Assembly: GCA_025450355.1 (NCBI GenBank)
Contig: JANWHR010000080.1
Location: 1-14,701 of the forward strand
Length of the DNA: 14,701 nt
DNA from: Micropepsaceae bacterium
Lineage (GTDB): Bacteria > Pseudomonadota > Alphaproteobacteria > Micropepsales > Micropepsaceae
Direction of reading: 5' to 3'
Below are positions 6,962-13,597 of this stretch, in pieces. A program made the translations under genes and the position numbers. The stretch's first letter is position 1; each line of letters starts with the position of its first letter. Under the pieces are notes generated by a model. That model had not been told where the DNA came from. It did no database searches and was given only the letters and a program-made list of their open reading frames with translations.

Positions 6962-8005
6962 TTACTTGCCCACCACCAGGATCGTGAATGACCCCGGAAT
7001 CATCGGATTGGGATTTCCCTGTCCGCCCTGCGGCGGGCGCGGCGGCGCGGGTGGAAAATCAGCCCCGATCAGGATGAGGTGATTGGTTTTTGTATCCAGG
7101 GCCATTGTCTTGGCACTGGGCATCGTCTGCAGCACCTGTTCGATGGCAAAACTGTTTGGGCCATTCTCTTTGATCACCGTAAGTGTGCCATCCACATTCG
7201 AGCTGAATGCTTCCATGGTTTCGGGATTGAACAACGCGCCATCCGTGCCTCTGCCGATCGGCAACGTGTTCAGAATTTTTCCGCTGTCGGCATTCAACAT
7301 CACCATGTTTTGCGGGTTGCGGCAGCTGGCAAACAGCACGCGGTCGCGCGGGTCCACGGCCAGTCCCGCGCAGACGCCGCCCTGTCCCGAGAGATCATAA
7401 TGCGCGGTCAAGGCAAGCGTTTTGGCGTCCACCACGGCAATACTCTTCATGTCCTCGACGTCAACATAGACATGGCCACGGCCGTCGCTCGTCGTCTGTT
7501 CCGGCGCTCCGCCGACTTCGATCGTCCCGACAATGGAGCCATCCTTCGCATCGATCACCGTTGCGGTTGGCGCGACATGACTCAACACATACACGCGCTG
7601 ATTCGGCGCGTCGAAATACATGCCGTCGGGATTGCCCTGAACGTCGATCCGCTTGATCGGCTGCAGGGTTTTTGCATCGAACATCAGCACCGGCTTGCTG
7701 CTGGCAAAGCCGTGGTTTGTCTTCGGGTCCACCACCGCGCCATGCGCATTGGTGTTGGGGATTTCGCCAACCTGTTGCAGCGTATCGAGATCGAAGACGG
7801 TGATCCGGGCGCCAGCCCCGCGGCGGGCGATGTACAACCTGCGTCCGTCCACATCCACATTGACGTAATCGAAACCGCCCTCTCCGCCGGCTTTCGCGGT
7901 CTTCAGGATTCGGTATGGCCCGGCGCCTTCCGAATTCTGCGCGGGCGCGGCCGAGGGCAGGGCAACAATCAACGCAACGGCACAGAGCACAGGATATCGC
8001 AGCAT
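6962..8005 (-). CDS. Exported YncE-like beta-propeller protein
   Basis: 347 residues with a clear Sec signal peptide (MLRYPVLCAVALIVALPSAA, cleavage near APAQ), so periplasmic or secreted. The mature part repeats blades of the form VxVDxxxRRLYIAxxx...ITVFDLDTLxxVGEI, VMFDAKTLQPIKRIDVQGNPDGMYFD, ATVIDAKDGSIVGTIEVGG and IAVVDAKTLALTAHYDL, typical of YncE/YVTN-type seven-bladed propellers. A Pro/Gly-rich loop (PPAPPRPPQGGQGNPNP) precedes the final strand. These propellers bind ligands or partners and are usually not catalytic; the target is unknown. GGGAGAA lies 6 bases before the ATG. The cache-domain gene ends 69 bases upstream on the same strand, so the two are probably co-transcribed. Confidence 0.9.
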   Translation of the reverse strand: MLRYPVLCAVALIVALPSAAPAQNSEGAGPYRILKTAKAGGEGGFDYVNVDVDGRRLYIARRGAGARITVFDLDTLQQVGEIPNTNAHGAVVDPKTNHGFASSKPVLMFDAKTLQPIKRIDVQGNPDGMYFDAPNQRVYVLSHVAPTATVIDAKDGSIVGTIEVGGAPEQTTSDGRGHVYVDVEDMKSIAVVDAKTLALTAHYDLSGQGGVCAGLAVDPRDRVLFASCRNPQNMVMLNADSGKILNTLPIGRGTDGALFNPETMEAFSSNVDGTLTVIKENGPNSFAIEQVLQTMPSAKTMALDTKTNHLILIGADFPPAPPRPPQGGQGNPNPMIPGSFTILVVGK

Positions 8006-8054
8006 GGGCTTCTCCCTGGTTGGCTGCGCTTGAGCCTATTACAAGAGCCGCCGC

Positions 8055-8080
8055 CGTTCACCCCGTTTACACGGCTACAG
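8055..8080 (-). repeat. 26-base repeat, copy 1 (3' end of cache gene)
   Basis: Read on the minus strand it begins CTGTAGCC and ends AAACGGGGTGAACG. It matches copy 2 (9103-9128) at 24 of 26 positions. It starts exactly at the last sense codon (CTG, Leu) of the cache gene and supplies its TAG stop, then runs on into the gap before yncE. Confidence 0.8.
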
Positions 8081-8542
8081 AGGGTCGTAAGCGCCCACGC
8101 CGCATACCTCATCACCTGTATGCGCGAAAAATGTGATCTTCTTTTCGATGAACAATGTGGCCGGATTGAACCAGTTGTACACTATCTCGCCCTGCCCTTT
8201 GAGCATCGCCAGGTCCCAGCCTTTTTGAGCGATGGAGTTACCGTCGGCATCCCTCAGAAAAACATCAGCCGACAGACCGACATATTCCGGAAAACCGCCG
8301 CTCGCCGTGATCCTGCGGTCAGGGCCGATGCAAACAACGTACAGATCCCGATCATTGAAGGGCACAGCTTTCGCGGTGAAGTCCGCCAACGCGCGATCGC
8401 GGCCGACAGTCTCGTAGTGCGAAACCGCCTTTGCCAACATGTTTTTGGCTTCGAGCGGAGTGCCGCGGCCGGTCGCCGATGGAGTAGTGCTGGCCGTTGC
8501 GATGAATAGTGGAAGAATTGACAGGATGACGCTCGTTTGCAT
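8075..8542 (-). CDS. Exported single cache-domain protein
   Basis: 155 residues. A hydrophobic N-terminus (MQTSVILSILPLFIATAS) looks like a signal peptide, followed by a small cache domain: AKNMLAKAVSHYETVGRDRALADF (32-55), the conserved FNDRDLYVVCIGPDRRITASGG (about 62-83), VFLRDADGNSIAQKG (94-108) and IVYNWFNPAT...KITFF...GVGAYDP. Cache domains bind small ligands such as organic acids or amino acids, usually as the sensor half of chemoreceptors or kinases. Here the domain stands alone with no cytoplasmic output, so it is probably a soluble periplasmic ligand binder. The last codon and stop (CTG TAG) lie in a 26-base repeat also found at the 3' end of btuB. A good promoter lies upstream (8587-8615). 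Confidence 0.88.
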   Translation of the reverse strand: MQTSVILSILPLFIATASTTPSATGRGTPLEAKNMLAKAVSHYETVGRDRALADFTAKAVPFNDRDLYVVCIGPDRRITASGGFPEYVGLSADVFLRDADGNSIAQKGWDLAMLKGQGEIVYNWFNPATLFIEKKITFFAHTGDEVCGVGAYDPL

Positions 8543-8586
8543 TGGCTTACCCTGACATCACGCTATGCCCTGGTTGGCGACGCGCG

Positions 8587-8615
8587 ATAATAACAGAAGT
8601 GAAGGGGTGAGTCAC
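8587..8615 (-). promoter_or_regulatory. Sigma70-type promoter for cache-yncE transcript
   Basis: On the minus strand GTGACT (8615-8610) and TATTAT (8592-8587) are separated by 17 bases. The -10 matches TATAAT at 5 of 6 positions and the -35 matches TTGACA at 4 of 6. Transcription would start about 40 bases before the cache ATG. Confidence 0.45.
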
Positions 8616-8701
8616 CGAAACGCGTAAGTCGTCACACGGGGCTTCCGGTTGCAGACCATCAGTTGGTCATGTACCCTTGCGCTCATTCGGCGGGGGGTAC
8701 C

Positions 8702-9097
8702 ATGACATCGGCGAGCGTTCTAATCGTCTTGATCGTTGCCATCGTGATTGGCGGGATCACCGGCCTGGTGCTGGGAGATGCCATTAACATCTACATCCTC
8801 GGACTTGTATCTGGTTTCCTCGGTGTCATCGCCGCGGCCACCGCCCGAAATTATGTGCTGGTGCGCCTGGCGGGTGTCGGACCTGACGATTCCTGCATTC
8901 CAGCGGTTGTCGTGAGTTTTTCGATTGTCGCCTCGATCGCTGGCAGCCTGGCAGCCGAAGATATTGGTGAAACGGTATTTCAGTTGCCACCGGCGATGCT
9001 CGGCGCCTTTGCAGGCCTGGTGTCGTCCGTCCTGATGGTGATGCTGATGGTTACCTACCATATGAATCCCGATAAACCGCGCAATCGGCTCACCTGA
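8702..9097 (+). CDS. Small integral membrane protein, four helices
   Basis: 131 residues from an ATG preceded by a strong GGCGGGGGG ribosome binding site; a longer start at 8663 is open but lacks one. Four hydrophobic segments are visible, at about residues 5-24, 28-48, 66-85 and 97-119. Gly-rich packing motifs (GGITGLVLG, GLVSGFLG) occupy the first pair, and a short loop RLAGVGPDDS sits between the second and third. The C-terminus is short and polar. I do not recognise the family; it is probably an inner-membrane protein of unknown function. It diverges from the cache gene and converges on btuB, with 25 bases between stops. A mediocre promoter candidate (TTGCAG, 17 bases, TACCCT) lies at 8649-8677. 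Confidence 0.78.
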   Translation: MTSASVLIVLIVAIVIGGITGLVLGDAINIYILGLVSGFLGVIAAATARNYVLVRLAGVGPDDSCIPAVVVSFSIVASIAGSLAAEDIGETVFQLPPAMLGAFAGLVSSVLMVMLMVTYHMNPDKPRNRLT

Positions 9098-9102
9098 ACT
9101 GT

Positions 9103-9128
9103 CGTTCACCCCGTTTGCATGGCTACAG
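9103..9128 (-). repeat. 26-base repeat, copy 2 (3' end of btuB)
   Basis: Same orientation as copy 1 and 1,048 bases away. It differs at two positions. It again begins precisely at the terminal CTG (Leu) codon, here of btuB, and provides the TAG stop. The rest lies in the 25-base gap between btuB and the convergent membrane-protein gene. Confidence 0.8.
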
Positions 9129-11072
9129 CGAGAATCGCAGTCCTGCCGTCCAGGTTCGGGGCAGCGAGCGGTAACCGGCCGCCGTTTCATAATGCTGGTC
9201 GAGCATGTTCTCGCCTCGCGCATAAATCTGCATCCGCGCGTTCACGGCATAGGACGCGAAGACATTCACGAGGGTAAAGGCGCCGAGCGGCACGGTTTGA
9301 AATGGATCGTCGAAGCGTTTGCCGGTGAAGGAAACGCTGGTGCCGATCGACCAGTCCGGATCAGGCGCCCAGACGATGCGCGCATTTGCACTCAGCCGTG
9401 GACGCCGCGCCAACTGCTGGCCCGTGCCGGTATTAATGGCGTCCATTGCCGTGACATTTCCATAAAGGTGGACGGTGTCGAGGACCTGCGCTCCGCCTTC
9501 CAGTTCGATTCCATTGACGCGGGACCTGAGGATATTTGCGTAATATCCGAAAGGACGTTGTGCGCAGGCATGGGAAGTCACGCCAAAACAATCGAAGAAA
9601 TCAATCTGATCTTCCGTATGCCGCTGGAAATACACCAGCGATATCGTGCCAGTTCCGCCCAACAGCTTCTGATCGGCGCCGGCTTCCCACCCGCGCGCCA
9701 CTTCCGGCTCGAGCTTCTCGACCGGATTGGAATAGGGCGAAAACAGTTCGTACAGCGACGGGGCCTTGAATCCATCGCCGTAATCGGCCCTCAGGATTGT
9801 GTTCCCGCCAAATAGCGCCAGGGCCGCCGAACCTTTCACCGAATTGTGGCTGCCAAATTCCGCGTCATTGTCGTGCCGCACGCCGCCCGTCAGGGTGAGC
9901 TGTTGCAGCAGCGTCGTCTGGTATTGCCCGTAAAAGCTGTTGATCCGCGTGTGGCCGAATACCGGCGCCGGATTCGGCTCGTCCGGGGCCGGCGACGCAG
10001 TCCGCAAATTGGTCCGCAAACTTTCTGCACCGGCAATCAGCTGATCGCTGGCGCTGAGATCGAATATGCCCTGATATTCGAGACTGCTTGCCGTTCCTCT
10101 TGCGTAGAACTCCTCCGGAAATGTGAGTGCCGGATTGTAATTGGTTCGATCGCTGTCCAGATATGTCATCGCGATCCGGTTGCGGAACCGGTCGCCCAGC
10201 AGACTGAAGTTCACGCCGCCATAGGTCGCAAGCAGGGTGTCGCGACCGTATTCTCCAGTGTATTGCAGCGTAAAATCCGGAGGCGGAAAGCCGTCGAACG
10301 CGGTTTCCGCGTTGACGTACCACACGCGTGCATCGACAGATATCTGGGCCGTAACCGGCACACGAACGTTGGCGGTCGCGCCGGCGTTCCGAGACGAATC
10401 AGGATTGATATTGGCCAGCCGGGTATCGGCCGCTGCGATTCCTTGCGTTGTGTAAAGATTTATTCCCGCGCCATATTCCACGCCTGCGGCCGTGCCGTAA
10501 ACCGAAGTGTTCAGTCGAAATGTGCCGAAGCTTCCACCATCACCGGTCGTGATCATCGAAAACGGCGCCGGTCCCCCGCGTCTCGTCACAATATCAATAA
10601 CGCCGCCAATCGCATCGCTGCCGTACAGGGTGCTCTGGGGACCTCGCAGGACTTCTATGCGATCAATGCTGTTCACCAGCAGGTCGGAAAGAATCGCAGT
10701 GCCATCGGTCGAGGATGGATCGTTGATCCGTACTCCATCGATCACCACCAGGGTCTGTCCGGCCGTGGCACCGCGCAGGCCAATCGTGGTCGTCTGGCCG
10801 GGGCCGCCATTCCGGACGACGGCCAGTCCGGGTGTTTCGGCCAGCGCATCCGTGACAATGCCAATGTGCTCCGTTGCAAGATCGCCCGCGGATATCACGG
10901 ACACGGAAGCCCCGGTGAGGTCGCGCTGTTGTTCGCTGCGTGTGGCGCTCACGACGACAGTTTCCAGATTGTCGCCGGGCAACGGTTCGGCGGCCGCGGC
11001 CGGCTGATGTGTTGCAAGCGCCGTCAAAAGCCAAAGGGCCAAAGCGTCAAGAATGGATTGCGATCGGATCAT
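9123..11072 (-). CDS. btuB: TonB-dependent vitamin B12 receptor BtuB
   Basis: 649 residues, an outer-membrane gated beta-barrel that imports cobalamin using TonB energy. There is a signal peptide (about 1-28, ending PAAAA), a TonB box ETVVVSA (37-43), and a plug domain (about 46-166) with LRGATAGQTLVVIDGVRINDP and the hallmark LRGPQSTLYGSDAIGGVIDIV. A long 22-strand barrel follows, with the C-terminal ARGENMLDQHYE motif. The start at 11072 was chosen because the signal peptide begins there; the open frame upstream runs into the riboswitch leader. The cobalamin riboswitch upstream makes B12 the likely substrate. The protein ends in RFSL rather than the usual terminal Phe or Trp, because the last codon lies in a 26-base repeat. 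No btuCDF genes are in the window. Confidence 0.93.
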   Translation of the reverse strand: MIRSQSILDALALWLLTALATHQPAAAAEPLPGDNLETVVVSATRSEQQRDLTGASVSVISAGDLATEHIGIVTDALAETPGLAVVRNGGPGQTTTIGLRGATAGQTLVVIDGVRINDPSSTDGTAILSDLLVNSIDRIEVLRGPQSTLYGSDAIGGVIDIVTRRGGPAPFSMITTGDGGSFGTFRLNTSVYGTAAGVEYGAGINLYTTQGIAAADTRLANINPDSSRNAGATANVRVPVTAQISVDARVWYVNAETAFDGFPPPDFTLQYTGEYGRDTLLATYGGVNFSLLGDRFRNRIAMTYLDSDRTNYNPALTFPEEFYARGTASSLEYQGIFDLSASDQLIAGAESLRTNLRTASPAPDEPNPAPVFGHTRINSFYGQYQTTLLQQLTLTGGVRHDNDAEFGSHNSVKGSAALALFGGNTILRADYGDGFKAPSLYELFSPYSNPVEKLEPEVARGWEAGADQKLLGGTGTISLVYFQRHTEDQIDFFDCFGVTSHACAQRPFGYYANILRSRVNGIELEGGAQVLDTVHLYGNVTAMDAINTGTGQQLARRPRLSANARIVWAPDPDWSIGTSVSFTGKRFDDPFQTVPLGAFTLVNVFASYAVNARMQIYARGENMLDQHYETAAGYRSLPRTWTAGLRFSL

Positions 11073-11160
11073 GGAATGCCCCCGCAGCAACGACCTCCAA
11101 CAGTCGCCACAGCGGGAAATCCGCAGCTCACGGCGCACCCCGGCCGAAAGCAGGACGACA

Positions 11161-11310
11161 CGCAGGGCAGGTCTCCTGGCTCCCGGCACAGGAATTCTTC
11201 GCTCTCACCCGCCTTCCCGGGACAAGCCCCAGTGGCATTTGGGCGATCGCTCGCCGGCTACAGTTGCGGGGGCAGCCACGGCATCAGACCGCGTTCCCTT
11301 GACCCTGCAT
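11161..11310 (-). ncRNA. Cobalamin riboswitch upstream of btuB
   Basis: Read on the minus strand the conserved B12-aptamer pieces appear in order: AAGGGAA, the core GCTGCCCCCGCAACTGTA, ATGCCACTG, CGGGAAGGCG, and the B12 box AGCCAGGAGACCTGCC (11181-11166). The closing stem P1 can form from GCAGGG (11308-11303) and CCCTGC (11167-11162). The 89 bases between aptamer and btuB ATG show no T-run terminator, so translational control is likely. Cobalamin binding would be expected to switch btuB off. Confidence 0.95.
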
Positions 11311-11316
11311 GCGGTC

Positions 11317-11344
11317 TGTATGCGAGTCGCGCTTCCGCCGTCAA
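11317..11344 (-). promoter_or_regulatory. Promoter for riboswitch-btuB transcript
   Basis: On the minus strand TTGACG (11344-11339) and CATACA (11322-11317) lie 16 bases apart. The -35 matches the consensus at 5 of 6 positions; the -10 is weaker. The predicted start, near 11310, falls just before the first arm of the aptamer, which supports the assignment. The site lies 49-76 bases before the pduO start codon. Confidence 0.5.
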
Positions 11345-11392
11345 TCGCCCGCGGCTAAAACAGATGCCGAATCGAACCAGTCCGGCCACTCC

Positions 11393-11962
11393 ATGAAAAT
11401 CGATCGCATTTACACGCGTGGCGGCGATCGTGGCGCCACGTCACTGGGCGACGGACAACGTGTCCCCAAACATGCCCTGCGCGTGCGTGCAATGGGTGGT
11501 GTGGATGAGGCAAACGCGGCGATCGGGGTTGCCATTGTGCAGTCGCCGGCCGGATCCGATTGGGCACAGCTTTTGATGTGTGTACAGAACGATCTGTTCG
11601 ATGTGGGAGCCGATTTGTGCCTGCCACAGAACGAAGGGACGGATCACCAGTTGCGCTTGCGTCTGACCGCAGGACAGGTGCAGCGGCTCGAATCCGATAT
11701 CGACCGCATCAACGCCGGGCTGGGCCCGCTGACCAGTTTCGTCTTGCCGGGTGGTTCGCCCGCTTCGGCGCATTTGCATCTTGCGCGCACCGTCGTCCGG
11801 CGCGCCGAATGCGATCTGGCCGAACTCGCGGCCGTCGAGACGCTGAACCCGGAACTGCTCAAATACCTCAACCGGCTTTCGGACCTTCTGTTTGTGCTCG
11901 CCCGCCATGCCAATGATCGCGGCGCCGGTGATGTGTTGTGGCAGCCGGGCCTCAACCGTTGA
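11393..11962 (+). CDS. pduO: PduO-type cob(I)alamin adenosyltransferase
   Basis: 189-residue cytosolic enzyme transferring the adenosyl group of ATP to cob(I)alamin to make adenosylcobalamin. The ATP-binding N-terminal signature YTRGGDRGATSLGDG (residues 7-21) is followed by RVPK, GGVDEANAAIG (35-45), SFVLPGGSPASAHLHLART (115-133), VRRAE (135-139), and YLNRLSDLLFVLAR (158-171), all matching the family; the usual TRTGD reads TRGGD here. The start MKIDRIYTRGGD was chosen by family alignment; no Shine-Dalgarno is visible before it, so translation may be weak or nearly leaderless. It diverges from btuB, and its upstream DNA is the riboswitch region read in the opposite sense. Uptake and activation of the cofactor are thus adjacent. 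Confidence 0.95.
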   Translation: MKIDRIYTRGGDRGATSLGDGQRVPKHALRVRAMGGVDEANAAIGVAIVQSPAGSDWAQLLMCVQNDLFDVGADLCLPQNEGTDHQLRLRLTAGQVQRLESDIDRINAGLGPLTSFVLPGGSPASAHLHLARTVVRRAECDLAELAAVETLNPELLKYLNRLSDLLFVLARHANDRGAGDVLWQPGLNR

Positions 11963-12024
11963 CGCCCTCACAATGGCGTTGCTGGCACAACCCGCCGATT
12001 CGCGCGAAAATTCCGCTGCCTTCT

Positions 12025-12064
12025 GCCCCGTTTGCGGGGCGGGTGAATCGCGCCAAAGGCGCGA
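12025..12064 (+). other. Two tandem hairpins between pduO and psd
   Basis: The first is GCCCCG-TTTG-CGGGGC (12025-12040), a 6-bp stem. The second is TCGCGCC-AAA-GGCGCGA (12048-12064), a 7-bp stem. A run of six T lies 20 bases further on (12084-12089), too far for a standard terminator. They could end the pduO transcript or form a structured psd leader. The rest of the 155-base gap shows no clear promoter. Confidence 0.5.
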
Positions 12065-12117
12065 GACGCGGCCGCCGGACCTCTTTTTTCGGGCGGTAAT
12101 ATGCTGGAGATTTTGGT

Positions 12118-12798
12118 TTGAAAATTCCCATTCACCGCGAAGGCTGGCGGTTCATCATTCTGGCCGTAATCGTAAATGCCGCGTTGTTTGCCGCCTCGCT
12201 CTGGGCCGGATTGGCGCTTCTGCCTGTCACGGTGTGGTGTATTCTGTTCTTCCGCGACCCCGAGCGCGTAACGCCGCAAGGCAAGGGCCTTGTGATCAGC
12301 CCGGCAGACGGGAAGATGCTGCCTATTGTCCGCGCGGTGCCGCCGGGCGAGCTTGGAATGGGCGAGACGCCGCGGCTCAGACTCAGCATTTTCATGGATG
12401 TGTTCAACGTTCATGTGAACCGGATGCCGGTGAACGGCCGTGTGGTTGCGCTAAGTTACCGCCACGGCCGGTTTTTTAACGCTTCCTTTGACAAAGCCAG
12501 CGAGCATAATGAGCGTATGGCGATCCGGATCGAGCCAGAAGAAATGAGAGACGGCGGCGGACTGGCCGTGATACAGATTGCCGGATTGATCGCGCGGCGC
12601 ATCAAGTGCGATCTTCTGGAGGGGCAGGCGGTGCGCCGGGGTGAGCGTTTCGGGATCATCCGTTTTGGAAGCCGGCTGGACCTGTATTTGCCTCCGGACG
12701 CAAAGGTGACCGTGCAGGAGAGTCAGCACGTCAGAGCCGGAGAAACGGTGCTGGCGAAGCTTGTCGATGACGAACAGGAATGTGCGACAAATGCGTGA
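12118..12798 (+). CDS. psd: Phosphatidylserine decarboxylase proenzyme, short form
   Basis: 226 residues. Psd converts phosphatidylserine to phosphatidylethanolamine at the inner membrane using a pyruvoyl group made by self-cleavage. The N-terminus has one or two hydrophobic segments (about 11-45), then FFRDPER, SPADGK (61-66), the conserved FMDVFNVHVNR (92-102, His99), and the cleavage motif FGS (183-185), where Ser185 becomes the pyruvoyl. This is the short bacterial type related to rhizobial Psd, with FGSR rather than LGST. A rare TTG start is forced: an in-frame stop lies 21 bases upstream and no ATG or GTG intervenes, while GGAG lies 8 bases before the TTG. It overlaps pssA by 8 bases. 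Confidence 0.95.
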   Translation: MKIPIHREGWRFIILAVIVNAALFAASLWAGLALLPVTVWCILFFRDPERVTPQGKGLVISPADGKMLPIVRAVPPGELGMGETPRLRLSIFMDVFNVHVNRMPVNGRVVALSYRHGRFFNASFDKASEHNERMAIRIEPEEMRDGGGLAVIQIAGLIARRIKCDLLEGQAVRRGERFGIIRFGSRLDLYLPPDAKVTVQESQHVRAGETVLAKLVDDEQECATNA

Positions 12799-13594
12799 AG
12801 ACAGATTGACGCCGCGGCAATGGGCCTCCGAACGTCTGGAAGGGCTGGAGGACCGCCTCGAAGACCTGTCCATCAGCCGGATCGTTCCAAGCGCGCTGAC
12901 GCTGCGTGGGCTTTGCTCCGGGGCACCGTCGATCCGTTTTGCTCTGGCGGAGGACTGGCGCCGTGCCGTTGCGGCGATTTTCTGCGCCATGGTCTTCGAC
13001 ATGCTGGACGGGCGCGCGGCCCGCTGGCTCGGCGCAGACAGCCGTTTTGGCGTGCAGCTTGATTCACTCGCCGATCTCGTCAGTTTCGGCCTTGCGCCCG
13101 CCGTGCTGATCTACACTTGGAGCCTGTCGCAAATGGCGGATGCGGGTTGGATTGCCGCCCTGATCTTTTGCGCCTGCAGCGCCTTGCGCCTCGCGCGGTT
13201 CAATATTCAGGCCGCGCGCGACGAAGGCGCTTCCCAATCCCACCCCTATTTTACGGGATTGCCCACGCCGGCCGCCGCCTGCATCATGCTGCTGCCGCTG
13301 CTGTTGAATTTTGAGTTTTCGACCGAGCTGGTCCGCATCCCGGTGGTTTCGCTGGTGCTGATTGGAATTACTTCGGTTCTGATGGTCAGCCGCGTGCCAA
13401 CGCCTTCGCTGAAATACTTCAAGCTGGACCACAACGGCAAAATCGCGGTCTATGTTTTCGCGACCGCTTTGATTCCGGCAATGGTGTACATCCCCTGGAC
13501 GACCCTGATCCTGGGTTTGGCGATCTATCTTGGCGCCATTCCGTTTGGCATCCACGCGGCCGCCGAGGAACATCGCGTACGTATTCGGCTCTGA
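12791..13594 (+). CDS. pssA: CDP-diacylglycerol-serine O-phosphatidyltransferase
   Basis: 267-residue integral membrane enzyme that makes phosphatidylserine from CDP-diacylglycerol and serine, supplying Psd. The CDP-alcohol phosphotransferase motif D-G-x2-A-R-x8-G-x3-D-x3-D is complete (Asp73, Gly74, Ala77, Arg78, Gly87, Asp91, Asp95). It is preceded by the type II signature ALTLRGLCSG and followed by several hydrophobic helices. The start at 12791 was chosen for its AGGAA 10 bases upstream and its 8-base overlap with psd, suggesting translational coupling; an ATG at 12761 would overlap more. The charged N-terminal stretch of about 30 residues (DRLTPRQWASERLEGLEDRL) is unusual in composition. 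The stop lies 3 bases from the convergent methyltransferase stop. Confidence 0.95.
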   Translation: MREDRLTPRQWASERLEGLEDRLEDLSISRIVPSALTLRGLCSGAPSIRFALAEDWRRAVAAIFCAMVFDMLDGRAARWLGADSRFGVQLDSLADLVSFGLAPAVLIYTWSLSQMADAGWIAALIFCACSALRLARFNIQAARDEGASQSHPYFTGLPTPAAACIMLLPLLLNFEFSTELVRIPVVSLVLIGITSVLMVSRVPTPSLKYFKLDHNGKIAVYVFATALIPAMVYIPWTTLILGLAIYLGAIPFGIHAAAEEHRVRIRL

Positions 13595-13597
13595 CCG

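Noticed and set aside
7079..8509. 476-codon plus-strand open frame opposite yncE and the cache gene
   Set aside because: It lies wholly antisense to two recognisable genes, has no family features, and reads like a GC-rich shadow frame full of His, Arg and Gln.
8014..8578. Shared 11-mer CCCTGGTTGGC before the yncE and cache start codons
   Set aside because: Exact 11-base matches are expected many times by chance in 14.7 kb, and the flanks do not align convincingly.
11299..11322. Plus-strand TTGACC and TGTATG as a pduO promoter
   Set aside because: The spacing is 12 bases, and TGTATG is simply the minus-strand -10 read backwards.
9846..11396. 516-codon plus-strand open frame opposite btuB
   Set aside because: Antisense to a clear TonB-dependent receptor and its riboswitch; composition is that of a shadow frame.
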